Of a stretch of 9,919 nucleotides of DNA, positions 1-6,239 are shown piece by piece. Origin of the DNA: Pseudomonadaceae bacterium (GTDB lineage Bacteria > Pseudomonadota > Alphaproteobacteria > UBA2136 > UBA6156). Position 1 is the first letter of the stretch, and each line of letters begins with the position of its first letter. The stretch covers positions 1 through 9,919 of the forward strand of contig CANHVX010000030.1 in the NCBI GenBank assembly GCA_947464215.1, written 5' to 3'. A program made the position numbers and the translations under genes. A model generated the notes under the pieces. It ran no database searches. It saw nothing but the letters and a program-made list of their open reading frames with translations, and was not told the DNA's origin.

Positions 1-22
1 CACCCACCCCCTAATACCCGCC

Positions 23-472
23 ATGCTTACCTCCGCGCGCCAGTATTGGCTGATGAAGAGCGAGCCGTTCAAATACAGCTGGCAAAACCTCCAGCGCGAC
101 GGACATACGCTGTGGGATGGCGTGCGCAACTACGCCGCGCGCAACAACCTGCAAGCCATGCAGGTGGGCGATGAGGCGTTCTTTTACCACAGTAACGAAG
201 GCAAGGCCTGCGTGGGCGTCATGCGCATCAGCCAAACCGCCCACCCCGACCCTACGGCAACCGCCGACGAACTCACCCGCAACGGCGAAAACCCCTGGGT
301 GGTGGTGAAGGTCGAACCCGTGCGGGCACTCTCGCGTCCCGTCACCTTGGCCATGATACGCGCCGAACCACGGCTGCACGCGATGGTGCTGCTGCACAGC
401 CAGCGCCTCAGCGTGCAGCCGGTCACGGCGGCCGAGTGGCAGGTTATTATCGGCTTAGCGGAAGCCGCCTAA
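23..472 (+). CDS. EVE domain protein (thymocyte nuclear protein 1-like)
   Basis: A 149-residue single-domain protein of the EVE family, a PUA-like fold thought to bind modified bases in nucleic acid. The family hallmarks are in order: YWLMKSEP at residues 8-15, WDGVRNY at 31-37, FYHS at 54-57, and the C-terminal core SQRLSVQPVT at about 126-135, which matches the family's SRLSV.PV block. Length is normal for a stand-alone EVE protein. The ATG at 23 leaves seven residues before YWLMKSEP, as usual; no clear Shine-Dalgarno is visible because the window begins just upstream. It is cytosolic, with no signal peptide or membrane segment. It converges on the BI-1 gene and shares a hairpin terminator with it. 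Its ligand and role are unknown; family assignment is secure. Confidence 0.93.
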   Translation: MLTSARQYWLMKSEPFKYSWQNLQRDGHTLWDGVRNYAARNNLQAMQVGDEAFFYHSNEGKACVGVMRISQTAHPDPTATADELTRNGENPWVVVKVEPVRALSRPVTLAMIRAEPRLHAMVLLHSQRLSVQPVTAAEWQVIIGLAEAA

Positions 473-484
473 TACGTATCAAAC

Positions 485-513
485 ACCAAAGGGCCCTCCG
501 CGGGCCCCTTGGT
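485..513. terminator. Shared hairpin terminator between convergent genes
   Basis: GGGCCC at 491-496 pairs with GGGCCC at 502-507 around loop TCCGC. After one A/C mismatch the stem continues with ACCAA pairing TTGGT (485-489 with 509-513). It lies 13 bases after the EVE stop and 24 bases after the BI-1 stop on the other strand. There is no long T-run on either side, so it may be a weak or factor-assisted bidirectional terminator. Confidence 0.6.
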
Positions 514-536
514 TACCTATCCCAGCCCCGAGGGGG

Positions 537-1247
537 TTAGCGCTTTTCGCCCAACAGTTGCAGCAGGCTGATGAACATGTTGATGAAGTTCACATACAGC
601 CCCGTCGCCTGCAAGATGCTCAAGCGGCTGCGCATCAGCTCATCTTGGCCGTAGGCGGCAAAGGTTTCCTTCATGCTATTCACTTCATAGGCCGTCAGCG
701 CGGCAAACAGCGGCACGGCAATCAGGTTAATGGCCGTTTGCATAAAGCCAACGTTCATGCCCAGCAGGCTCATCACCAGGCTTACCACCACGGCACCCAG
801 CAGTCCCCATACACCCATCACCAGAAAGGTGCCCCAGCCGCTCAGGCTTTTTTTCGAGAAATAACCAAACGCGGCCACACCCGCAAACATCAGGGCAGCT
901 ACGGCAAAGGTGCCGGCCACACTGGCGCCGGTGTAAAGGGCCACCAGCGGGGCAAAGGCAAAGCCCATAAAGGCGCTGTAGGCGGCAAACACACCCAGGC
1001 CCTGGGCGGGCTGGAGGCTAAACACCAGCTTGTGGAGGAAGAAGGCGGCACCCAGCAGCACAATCATCCACACAAACCCGCCTTTAATGGCAATGTTCAG
1101 CAACGCGGGGTTAGACATCGTGATGTAAGCCACCACGCCTGAAAGGCCCACACCGGCGGCCATGTAGCTAAACGTTTGGTTCATGTGCTGGCTGAGGGCC
1201 GTTTGGTAGCCTTGGGCCTGGGCCTGCATAAAATGACGGGTTGGCAT
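537..1247 (-). CDS. Bax inhibitor-1/YccA family membrane protein
   Basis: A 236-residue inner-membrane protein of the BI-1/YccA (UPF0005, TMBIM) family; bacterial members are linked to calcium/proton leak (BsYetJ) or FtsH modulation (YccA). About seven hydrophobic helices are visible, near residues 26-45, 52-71, 85-105, 107-127, 137-160, 168-186 and 213-232, with a basic C-terminus LLGEKR. The segment AYEVNSMKE at about 187-195 occupies the position where the family usually has a D-T-Q type motif, so an acidic residue is kept as Glu. The start chosen is ATG at 1247, not the upstream in-frame ATG at 1268, because AAGGAG (1256-1261) lies eight bases upstream of it and would itself be inside the longer ORF. 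It is a monocistronic unit, convergent with the EVE gene. Confidence 0.92.
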   Translation of the reverse strand: MPTRHFMQAQAQGYQTALSQHMNQTFSYMAAGVGLSGVVAYITMSNPALLNIAIKGGFVWMIVLLGAAFFLHKLVFSLQPAQGLGVFAAYSAFMGFAFAPLVALYTGASVAGTFAVAALMFAGVAAFGYFSKKSLSGWGTFLVMGVWGLLGAVVVSLVMSLLGMNVGFMQTAINLIAVPLFAALTAYEVNSMKETFAAYGQDELMRSRLSILQATGLYVNFINMFISLLQLLGEKR

Positions 1248-1255
1248 GATGCGCG

Positions 1256-1261
1256 CTCCTT
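1256..1261 (-). promoter_or_regulatory. Ribosome binding site fixing the BI-1 start
   Basis: On the minus strand AAGGAG stands eight bases before ATG 1247. It decides between this start and the in-frame ATG at 1268, which has no comparable site. Confidence 0.7.
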
Positions 1262-1274
1262 GTATCATCGGTTC

Positions 1275-1320
1275 ATTGTAGCCGGGTCTTTAACCCTGCC
1301 TATGGGTCGGATATTAACCC
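1275..1320 (-). promoter_or_regulatory. Possible promoter region of the BI-1 gene
   Basis: Minus-strand TACAAT (1275-1280) resembles a -10 box and would place transcription start about 20 bases before the ATG. No good -35 box is visible 16-18 bases upstream. Two short GGGT...ACCC inverted repeats (1284-1296 and 1304-1320) sit where a regulator could bind, but this is weak. Confidence 0.25.
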
Positions 1321-1396
1321 ACCCAGAAAGCCACGCAAGCGTAACCGGACAAACGCAGCATCTAAAACGACATTTCAAATGGTTACACGTAAGAAA

Positions 1397-1416
1397 CCCC
1401 TCTCAAAAGAGAGGGG
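1397..1416 (-). terminator. Hairpin terminator after the mutase/small ORF unit
   Basis: CCCCTCTC (1397-1404) and GAGAGGGG (1409-1416) form a perfect 8-bp stem with loop AAAA. Read on the minus strand the stem is followed by a T-rich stretch, TTTCTT. It lies 19 bases beyond the stop of the 48-residue ORF and more than 200 bases beyond the mutase stop, so it marks the 3' end of a minus-strand transcript that includes the small ORF. Confidence 0.7.
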
Positions 1417-1435
1417 CTCTCACATCAACACGGGT

Positions 1436-1582
1436 CTAAATGGAACCCATATTGGCTCTCATAATGGCATTTTGCAGCCGGATCTCCGGCTCAATAAATG
1501 CCAGATAAAGCAAGGCGCACATCGCGCACACCACCATCAACCACAGGCCATGGCGGCTCAAGAGGGAAAAGGGAAACCACAT
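1436..1582 (-). CDS. Small predicted single-span membrane protein (48 aa), unrecognised
   Basis: A short minus-strand ORF of 48 codons plus stop in the gap between the phosphomannomutase stop (1657) and the terminator at 1397-1416. It begins MWFPFSLLSRHG, followed by an uninterrupted hydrophobic stretch at about residues 13-30 (LWLMVVCAMCALLYLAFI), then a polar tail with two Glu and two Arg residues. This is a plausible one-pass membrane peptide. Upstream of the ATG there is a GAAAGG about ten bases away, a modest ribosome site. The strand matches the mutase, the gap between them is 74 bases, and the terminator falls just after this stop, which suggests cotranscription. A perfect palindrome (1476-1491, AGCCGGATCTCCGGCT) lies inside the ORF. 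I do not recognise a family. It could be a chance ORF in a 3' UTR; conservation would decide. Confidence 0.5.
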   Translation of the reverse strand: MWFPFSLLSRHGLWLMVVCAMCALLYLAFIEPEIRLQNAIMRANMGSI

Positions 1583-1656
1583 ATGGCACAAGCCTTTCAC
1601 AAGGCCCCAGCACCGCTACCTTACCGCCGCACCCGGCTGTCAACAAGGGGGGTGGC

Positions 1657-3084
1657 CTAATGGCCACCAGCCACCGTGGCACCGGCACCCACAATCAGGC
1701 TCTGCAAGGTGGCCAGCATGTGGTCCAGCAGGTCAGGGTCGCGGGCTTCCACGTTCAGGCGCAACAAGGGTTCGTTGCTGCTGGTGCGGATATTGGCGCG
1801 CCAGCCAGCGGTCGTGTCGGTCAGGCTCAGGCCGTCCACGCGCTCGTGGGCGGGGGCCATGGCCAGCAGGCGCTCTTCCAGTGTGGCCAGAAAGGCCTTG
1901 GCGGGCATGGGGGTGGTAAAGTTGTGCTCATCCGAGGCCGGGAAGCGCGCATTCAGGCTGGCAACCGCCTGGCCCAGAGTTTGGCCGCGTTGGCCCAGCA
2001 AGTGCAGCACCAGCAGCCACGGCAACATGCCGGTGTCGCAGGTGAAGAAATCGCGGAAGTAGAAGTGGCCAGAAATCTCACCGGCAAACGGGCTCTGGTG
2101 GGCACGCATCGCGGGCTTGATGTAGCCATGGCCCACTTTGGCCACCACCGGCGTGCCACCGCCATGGGTTATGGCGTCCAGCGTGGCCCAGTAAAGGCGG
2201 GGGTCATGCACAATCGCCGCGCCGGGCTCGCGCTGCAAGGTGGCTTCGGCCAGCAAGGTGGCAATGGCGTAGCCGCTCACAAAGGCGCCGGTCTCGTCGT
2301 AAAGGAAGCAACGGTCAAAATCGCCATCCCACGCAATGCCCACGCGGGCGCCATGTTCCACCACGGCGCGCGCGGTCACCACGCGGTTTTCGGGCAAAAG
2401 GGGGTTAGGGATACCCGCCGGGAAGGTGCCATCAGGGGCATGGTAAAGGCGCACCACCTCCAGCTGGGGTAGGCGCGCCAAAATCGCATCGGCGGTGTGG
2501 CCCGCTGCGCCGTGCCCGGCGTTGATAACAATCTTTTGCGCCGGAATCGCCGTCACATCCACCAGCCCAAGCAGGTGGTCTACATATGCAGCGCGGATGT
2601 TAAGCCCCGGCACATCGGCAAAGGTGGCCGGCACCGGTTGCCCCAGCAGGCCCCGGGCGTGCTGCTCCAGCGCCGCCAAATCGGTGGCGGGGTCAAAGGG
2701 CACGCCCCCCCGCTTCACCAGCTTCATCCCATTGTATTCAATGGGGTTGTGGCTGGCCGTCACCATAATGCCCAGGTCGGCATGGCCCGCCCCGGCGGCA
2801 TGGTAAACCTCTTCCGTGCCACACAAACCAAGGCTTTGGCACACAACGCCACCTGTCGCCAAACCCGCCGCCACCGCGCGAAGCAGGTCTGGGCTGGTGA
2901 GGCGGCTGTCCATGCCCAGCACGGCGGTGCGGGCGTCGGGCTGGGTGGCCGCAAGGGCCACACCCACATGGTAAGCAATGGCCGGGTTAAGCTCCACCGG
3001 CATCAGGCCGCGGATATCATACGCTTTCAGGCACGCCAGGGTGCCATCGGCCTTCAAGGGGGTTGTGGGGTGGGTATGTGTCAT
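1657..3084 (-). CDS. manB: Phosphomannomutase/phosphoglucomutase, ManB/CpsG type
   Basis: A 475-residue alpha-D-phosphohexomutase that interconverts mannose-6-phosphate and mannose-1-phosphate, and often glucose phosphates, in the cytosol, supplying GDP-mannose or related sugar nucleotides for envelope polysaccharide. The four family signatures are in order: AYDIRG at 21-26; TASHNP at 109-114 with the phosphoserine S111; the metal loop DGDFD at 253-257; sugar loop GEISGH at 335-340; and phosphate loop RTSSNEP at 433-439. GTEEVYHA at 89-96 resembles CpsG/ManB rather than GlmM. The phosphate loop reads SSN where relatives usually have SNT. The ATG at 3084 is preferred over the ATG at 3153, because the first 23 residues of the longer form do not resemble the family and GGGAAGG precedes the internal ATG closely. 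It diverges from mltA. Mannose versus glucose preference cannot be told. Confidence 0.93.
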   Translation of the reverse strand: MTHTHPTTPLKADGTLACLKAYDIRGLMPVELNPAIAYHVGVALAATQPDARTAVLGMDSRLTSPDLLRAVAAGLATGGVVCQSLGLCGTEEVYHAAGAGHADLGIMVTASHNPIEYNGMKLVKRGGVPFDPATDLAALEQHARGLLGQPVPATFADVPGLNIRAAYVDHLLGLVDVTAIPAQKIVINAGHGAAGHTADAILARLPQLEVVRLYHAPDGTFPAGIPNPLLPENRVVTARAVVEHGARVGIAWDGDFDRCFLYDETGAFVSGYAIATLLAEATLQREPGAAIVHDPRLYWATLDAITHGGGTPVVAKVGHGYIKPAMRAHQSPFAGEISGHFYFRDFFTCDTGMLPWLLVLHLLGQRGQTLGQAVASLNARFPASDEHNFTTPMPAKAFLATLEERLLAMAPAHERVDGLSLTDTTAGWRANIRTSSNEPLLRLNVEARDPDLLDHMLATLQSLIVGAGATVAGGH

Positions 3085-3139
3085 GGCCTTCCCTACCCCA
3101 CTCTTGAGACGAAAATCAAGACACGATAAAAATGTATTT

Positions 3140-3167
3140 TGTATATCATTCATAAAAAAGCCGTAAA
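3140..3167 (-). promoter_or_regulatory. Candidate sigma70-like promoter for the phosphomannomutase
   Basis: On the minus strand TTTACG (3162-3167) and TATACA (3140-3145) are separated by 16 bases, in an AT-rich block of an otherwise GC-rich area. Transcription would start near 3133, giving a leader of about 50 bases before ATG 3084. It also favours that ATG over the one at 3153, which lies upstream of the predicted transcription start. No equally good promoter for the divergent mltA is visible. Confidence 0.4.
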
Positions 3168-3245
3168 TTGAAGAGATTAAACACTCTAGGCAACGCGGTG
3201 CAGCTCGGTTATAACTCGTGCGTCAACACATTCCCCCCTCATCAC

Positions 3246-4457
3246 ATGTCACACCCCCGCCCCACCCTTTGGTTGCTTATTGCTGCCGCCTGGTTTGCCC
3301 TGTTCAATCCAGCCTCCGCACAAGAAAAACACAATAAGTCATGGGATTACCCCCCCTTTGGCGCCACCGATATCGCGCTTTACCAAGCCTTTCAGGCCAG
3401 CTGTGAAAAGTTTGCGTCGTGGCCCGCCGCGCGCCAGTTGCACAGCAAGGCGGTGTTTGGCACCGCCGGGCAGTGGCAGGGCATCTGCCGCGAGGGCCTG
3501 GCCAAGGGCGAAAAGAACCTGGCCGAATTCCTCAAGCAACGCCTGCAAAAGGTTAAACTCTCTGCCAAACCCGGCGCCGATGGCAACACGTCCTACAGCG
3601 TGAAGTTTACCGGCTATTACAAACCGGTGCTAGAAGGCTCGCGCAAACGCCACGGCCCCTACCAAACCCCCATCGTTGCCAAACCGAACGATTTGGTGGT
3701 CTGCAACGGCCGCAGCGGCCAACGCCTCCCCGATGGCAGCTGCCAAAACCCCTACCCCACCCGCGCCCAAATCGAGAAAAACATCAGCACCTACAAAACC
3801 ATTGTCTGGCTGAAAGACCCTGTCTCGGCCTTTTTCCTGCATGTGCAGGGCAGCGGCACGGTGGAACTGGATGATGGCACCGAGATGCACCTGGGCTTTG
3901 CCGCCAAGAACGGCCACCCGTATGTGCCTATCGGCCGCACGCTGCGCCAGATGGGCGCGCTCAAGGCCCCTGTTACCGCCGATAAAATCCGCGATTGGTT
4001 GGCCGCCAACCCCACCCAGGCGCGCGAGGTGCTCGACAGCAACCCAAGCTTCATTTTCTTCCACGAAACCAAACAGGAAGCACCGGGCGCATTGGGCGTC
4101 AAACTCACCGGCGGCCGCAGTTTGGCGGTCGACCGCGATTATATCCCCCTCGGCATCCCCGTGTGGGTTAAAACCACCAACACGTTCGACGGCACCCCCT
4201 GGAACCGCCTGATGTTCGCGCAGGATGTCGGCAGCGCCATCCAAGGGCCGGTGCGGGGCGATATCTATTTTGGCCACGGCCCGCTGGCGGGCAAACGCGC
4301 CGGCAAACAGAACGCCGAAGGCGATGTGTATGTGATGGTGCCCAAGGAAAACCTCGCCATCAGCCAGGTGGCCCCCCAGGCCGGCCCGGAACACATGCCA
4401 CAACGCGCCCCCGCCACGGCCGCAGAAACCGGGCCCAAAACCACCGCGCAACCCTAG
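3246..4457 (+). CDS. mltA: MltA-family membrane-bound/periplasmic lytic transglycosylase
   Basis: A 403-residue murein lytic transglycosylase that cleaves the MurNAc-GlcNAc bond of peptidoglycan forming 1,6-anhydro ends. From ATG 3246 the protein has a Sec signal peptide: hydrophobic core about residues 8-20, then NPASA with cleavage likely before Q26. There is no lipobox, so unlike E. coli MltA it is probably soluble in the periplasm. MltA signatures follow: FTGYYKPVLEGS at 121-132, FFLHVQGSG at 196-204, NPSFIFF at 266-272, TGGRSLAVDRDYIPLG at 288-303, and QDVGSAIQGPVRGD at 326-339. The last carries the conserved Asp residues that include the family's catalytic acid. A 3D-domain-like beta barrel closes the catalytic part; the last 35 residues are a Pro/Ala-rich tail. 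An extension back to TTG 3168 is open but would bury the signal peptide. No Shine-Dalgarno precedes 3246. Confidence 0.92.
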   Translation: MSHPRPTLWLLIAAAWFALFNPASAQEKHNKSWDYPPFGATDIALYQAFQASCEKFASWPAARQLHSKAVFGTAGQWQGICREGLAKGEKNLAEFLKQRLQKVKLSAKPGADGNTSYSVKFTGYYKPVLEGSRKRHGPYQTPIVAKPNDLVVCNGRSGQRLPDGSCQNPYPTRAQIEKNISTYKTIVWLKDPVSAFFLHVQGSGTVELDDGTEMHLGFAAKNGHPYVPIGRTLRQMGALKAPVTADKIRDWLAANPTQAREVLDSNPSFIFFHETKQEAPGALGVKLTGGRSLAVDRDYIPLGIPVWVKTTNTFDGTPWNRLMFAQDVGSAIQGPVRGDIYFGHGPLAGKRAGKQNAEGDVYVMVPKENLAISQVAPQAGPEHMPQRAPATAAETGPKTTAQP

Positions 4458-4461
4458 ACAC

Positions 4462-4493
4462 ATACCCCCGCCATCCTCTAGGCTAGGGGGTAT
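4462..4493 (+). promoter_or_regulatory. Hairpin covering the HIT gene start codon
   Basis: ATACCCCC (4462-4469) can pair with GGGGGTAT (4486-4493), an 8-bp stem with a 16-base loop. The 3' arm contains the G-rich stretch before the HIT gene and the first two bases of its ATG. It could hide the start in an mltA-HIT read-through message or act as a weak terminator of mltA. There is no T-run. Confidence 0.4.
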
Positions 4494-4869
4494 GGAAACC
4501 GCATCCCCCTCTCCCGCCAACCCCACCATTTTCGGCAAAATCCTGCGCGGGGAAATTCCCTGTAAAAAGGTCTATGAAGACGACCACGTGCTGGCGTTTT
4601 ACGATATCGCCCCCAAGGCCCCTATCCATGTGATTATCATCCCGAAGGAGCATATCGTCAGCCTCCAGCATGTCACCCAGGCCCACCAGGCCTTGCTGGG
4701 GCACCTGTTGGTGGCGGCCAACACCATTGCGGGCCAGCTGGGCGTGCGCGAACGCGGGTATCGGCTTATCACCAACGCCGGCGCTGGCGCGGGGCAAGAG
4801 GTGCCGCATCTGCACCTGCACCTGCTCGCCACCACTCCCAACACCCCCGCCAAACTGCCCGGGTTTTAA
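4492..4869 (+). CDS. HIT family (HINT-like) nucleotide hydrolase
   Basis: A 125-residue histidine-triad protein, normal length for the HINT branch. These cytosolic dimers hydrolyse nucleoside phosphoramidates and aminoacyl-adenylates. Visible family features are FGKILRGEIPCKKVYED at 14-30, the LAFYDIAPKAPIH block at 34-46, the PKEHI segment at 51-55, and the triad GQEVPHLHLHLL at 101-112. The triad histidines are H106, H108 (the nucleophile) and H110. The ATG at 4492 is the only sensible start; the G-run before it is very close to the codon and lies in a hairpin arm. It begins 34 bases after mltA in the same direction, so cotranscription is likely. Its stop marks the edge of the GC-rich housekeeping block: DNA beyond it is abruptly AT-rich. 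Confidence 0.94.
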   Translation: METASPSPANPTIFGKILRGEIPCKKVYEDDHVLAFYDIAPKAPIHVIIIPKEHIVSLQHVTQAHQALLGHLLVAANTIAGQLGVRERGYRLITNAGAGAGQEVPHLHLHLLATTPNTPAKLPGF

Positions 4870-4871
4870 AC

Positions 4872-5297
4872 GTGTTGCACAACCCAATTACATATCTTCC
4901 AAGCAATGTAATTGTTGATACCAATGTATTATTAGATGCCACATTTGTGGATGGACTTGCACGAAAAGCAATAAAAACCGTTAAATCATCTCGGTTTAAA
5001 CTAATTACAAATGAACAATCTATATTTGACGGCCATCTGCGGCTTCAAAATCTTAAAAAAGAACTCAATCTAAAATTTGATCCTCTTCCGTATTTTGAGC
5101 TTTTTCTTATTCAGAACAAGATTCATATTGTGCCAAATGAAAACAATTATAAAGAATATGATGATTCAAGCATAAATAATTCAGATAAGCATTTAATTCC
5201 TGTTATCAAAAAATATGAGGGTTGGCTTCTTACAAGCGATTTAACACTCATATGTGCCAAGCTACCTCATGCCTCTCTCGGCCTGCGTAGCGGGTGA
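4872..5297 (+). CDS. PIN-domain protein, probably truncated at its 3' end
   Basis: The ORF codes for a PIN-like nuclease domain, a metal-dependent RNase fold common in toxin-antitoxin systems. Visible motifs are NVIVDTNVLLD at 12-22 (D16, N18), an acidic candidate in NEQS (E48), NSDKHLIP at 103-110 (D105), and LLTSDLTLI at 119-127 (D123), so the acidic set is present. The DNA is clearly AT-rich and Lys/Asn/Ile-rich, unlike both flanks, which points to transfer. The GTG at 4872, two bases after the HIT stop, has no Shine-Dalgarno, so the native start may be lost. After about residue 128 the reading runs into sequence belonging to the next ATPase remnant, so the last 14 or so residues are not native. 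No antitoxin partner is visible. Family call is good; function as a protein is doubtful. Confidence 0.7.
   Translation: MLHNPITYLPSNVIVDTNVLLDATFVDGLARKAIKTVKSSRFKLITNEQSIFDGHLRLQNLKKELNLKFDPLPYFELFLIQNKIHIVPNENNYKEYDDSSINNSDKHLIPVIKKYEGWLLTSDLTLICAKLPHASLGLRSG
5235..5262. other. Chimeric junction between PIN ORF and ATPase remnant
   Basis: Left of this interval the DNA is AT-rich and codes for the PIN domain; right of it base use changes and a different frame codes for a RepA-like ATPase, already deep inside its domain. The ATPase frame is closed upstream by TAA at 5242-5244. Neither gene has its natural end here, so this is best read as a deletion or illegitimate-recombination joint. No insertion-sequence ends or target duplication are visible. 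Confidence 0.55.
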
Positions 5298-5853
5298 AAA
5301 CTGGGTGGACTTTGCCGATCCTCATGGCCGATTGCAACTTCTTGAGATTATTAAAAATACCCGCCCCAAGGTGGTGATTTTGGATAATAAAAGCACTCTC
5401 ATTGGCAGCACCAAAGAGAATGAGGCCGATAGTTGGCGGGATATCCAATCGTGGTTTATTACGCTTCGTAAAATGGGACTGGCCGTGGTGTTGGTCCACC
5501 ACAGCGGTAAAAACGGCTTACAACGTGGCACAAGCTTAACTGAGGTGGTGTTGGACACCATCATAAAGCTGAGCAATCCACGGGATAGAGAATCCCATGA
5601 GAATGGTGCACGCTTTATCCTGAGCTATGAAAAGAACCGCCACTTCTTTGGCCCAGAGGCTGCCCCGCAGCTGGTTAGCCTCACCACGACATCGCAGGGC
5701 CCTATATGGGAGGCTCAGCCATGGCAGGGGCCAAGTATGGCCGATGTGGAAGAGGCTCATCGCCTGAAAGCTGAAGGCCTCAGCCAGCGTGAAATCGCCC
5801 AACGAATGGGAATAGCGCTGGGTAAAGTGAATAAGCTGTTAAAAGGGGAATAA
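5254..5853 (+). pseudogene. C-terminal remnant of a RepA-like RecA-fold ATPase/helicase
   Basis: This ORF (199 residues from GTG 5254) is the C-terminal part of an AAA/RecA-like ATPase related to hexameric plasmid and phage replication helicases of the RSF1010 RepA type. It shows a Walker B strand KVVILDN at 39-45, then ENEADSW at 55-61, the strand AVVLVHHSGKNG at 77-88 with paired His, and QRGTS at 90-94 followed by LDTII. The end is a helix-turn-helix, GLSQREIAQRMGIALGKV at 175-192. The Walker A P-loop and everything before it are missing, because the frame closes eight bases upstream of the GTG. The start codon has no Shine-Dalgarno. The protein could not hydrolyse ATP as it stands, so I treat it as a broken gene. 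The iteron-like repeats directly after it fit a former replication module. Confidence 0.72.
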
Positions 5854-5946
5854 CAGCGGGATAACAGTGAGCGCGTTCATGTTCATCCCCCTTAGGAGGA
5901 TGAACATGAACGCTGTCCCTTTTGTGTAATAACAGCAGGGAAACAG
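5851..5946 (+). repeat. TAACAG direct repeats at 11-bp spacing, two clusters
   Basis: TAACAG occurs at 5851 and 5862, eleven bases apart, and again as TAACAG at 5930 with AAACAG at 5941, also eleven apart. Each cluster stands just before one of the two palindromes. The first overlaps the stop codon of the ATPase remnant and pairs with CTGTTA inside its 3' end (5835-5857, 7-bp stem). The longer word TAACAGTGAGC recurs at 5862-5872 and 6031-6041. Confidence 0.55.
5873..5913. repeat. Perfect 16-bp inverted repeat (palindrome A)
   Basis: GCGTTCATGTTCATCC (5873-5888) is the exact reverse complement of 5898-5913, with a nine-base spacer. Each arm is itself a tandem of GTTCAT, giving four half-sites. 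A short T-run (TTTT at 5920-5923) follows, so a terminator role for the upstream remnant is possible, but resemblance to palindrome B argues for a protein-binding or replication site. Confidence 0.65.
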
Positions 5947-5949
5947 GTG

Positions 5950-5991
5950 GTGTTCATTGTTCACCCCCCTAGAGAGATGAACAGTGAACGC
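5950..5991. repeat. Related inverted repeat (palindrome B)
   Basis: GTTCATTGTTCA (5952-5963) pairs with TGAACAGTGAAC (5978-5989) with one G-T wobble; one wobble and one G-C pair extend it to 5950-5991. It resembles palindrome A in arm sequence, in its C-rich loop with CTAG or TTAG, and in the TAACAG cluster before it. The two units lie about 78 bases apart, so this is a diverged duplication. Confidence 0.6.
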
Positions 5992-6002
5992 TTTGCCTAT
6001 AC

Positions 6003-6031
6003 CACCCGTTTGCACCGTTTTATCACCGTTT
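6003..6031 (+). repeat. Tandem CACCGTTT iteron-like repeats
   Basis: CACCCGTTT at 6003-6011 is followed by CACCGTTT at 6013-6020 and again at 6024-6031. Spacing is 10-11 bases, one helical turn, the phasing expected of repeated protein-binding sites. TAACAGTGAGC overlaps the end of the last copy. Confidence 0.5.
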
Positions 6032-6210
6032 AACAGTGAGCTTGCAGCGAGGTTTGCACTGAAAGGCTCTCGTTTTTTCCGCGTTTTAAAAGCTGTCGTG
6101 GAGCACTACGCGTGCGTGCACGTATTTGTTGGCTATTTGTTATCACTTTATTCAAGTCATTAAAATATAAACCAGTATACTGTCCCAGCTGTACATATGA
6201 TGAATAGCAA

Positions 6211-6239
6211 GATTGGGCTGAGAAAATCTCAGCCCAATC
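6211..6239 (-). terminator. Hairpin terminator of the kinase-like/NDK gene
   Basis: A perfect 13-bp stem, GATTGGGCTGAGA (6211-6223) with its complement at 6227-6239, and loop AAA. It starts ten bases beyond the stop codon at 6250. There is no good T-run after it on the minus strand, but position and stability make a 3'-end role likely. Confidence 0.65.

Noticed and set aside
1498..2472. 324-codon plus-strand ORF
   Set aside because: Antisense shadow of the phosphomannomutase, made of low-complexity Gly/His/Gln/Ala sequence typical of GC-rich reverse frames; the minus strand has all mutase motifs.
3168..3245. N-terminal extension of MltA from a TTG codon
   Set aside because: It would place 26 polar residues before an obvious Sec signal peptide that begins at ATG 3246.
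3630..4538. 302-codon minus-strand ORF
   Set aside because: Antisense to mltA and crossing into the HIT gene; no recognisable domain and both plus-strand genes are clear.
4872..5297. Complete PIN toxin-antitoxin locus
   Set aside because: No antitoxin ORF is next to it, no ribosome site precedes the start, and the 3' end is not native.
5851..6041. Possible CRISPR array
   Set aside because: There are only two diverged palindromic units with unequal content between them, no regular spacers and no cas genes.
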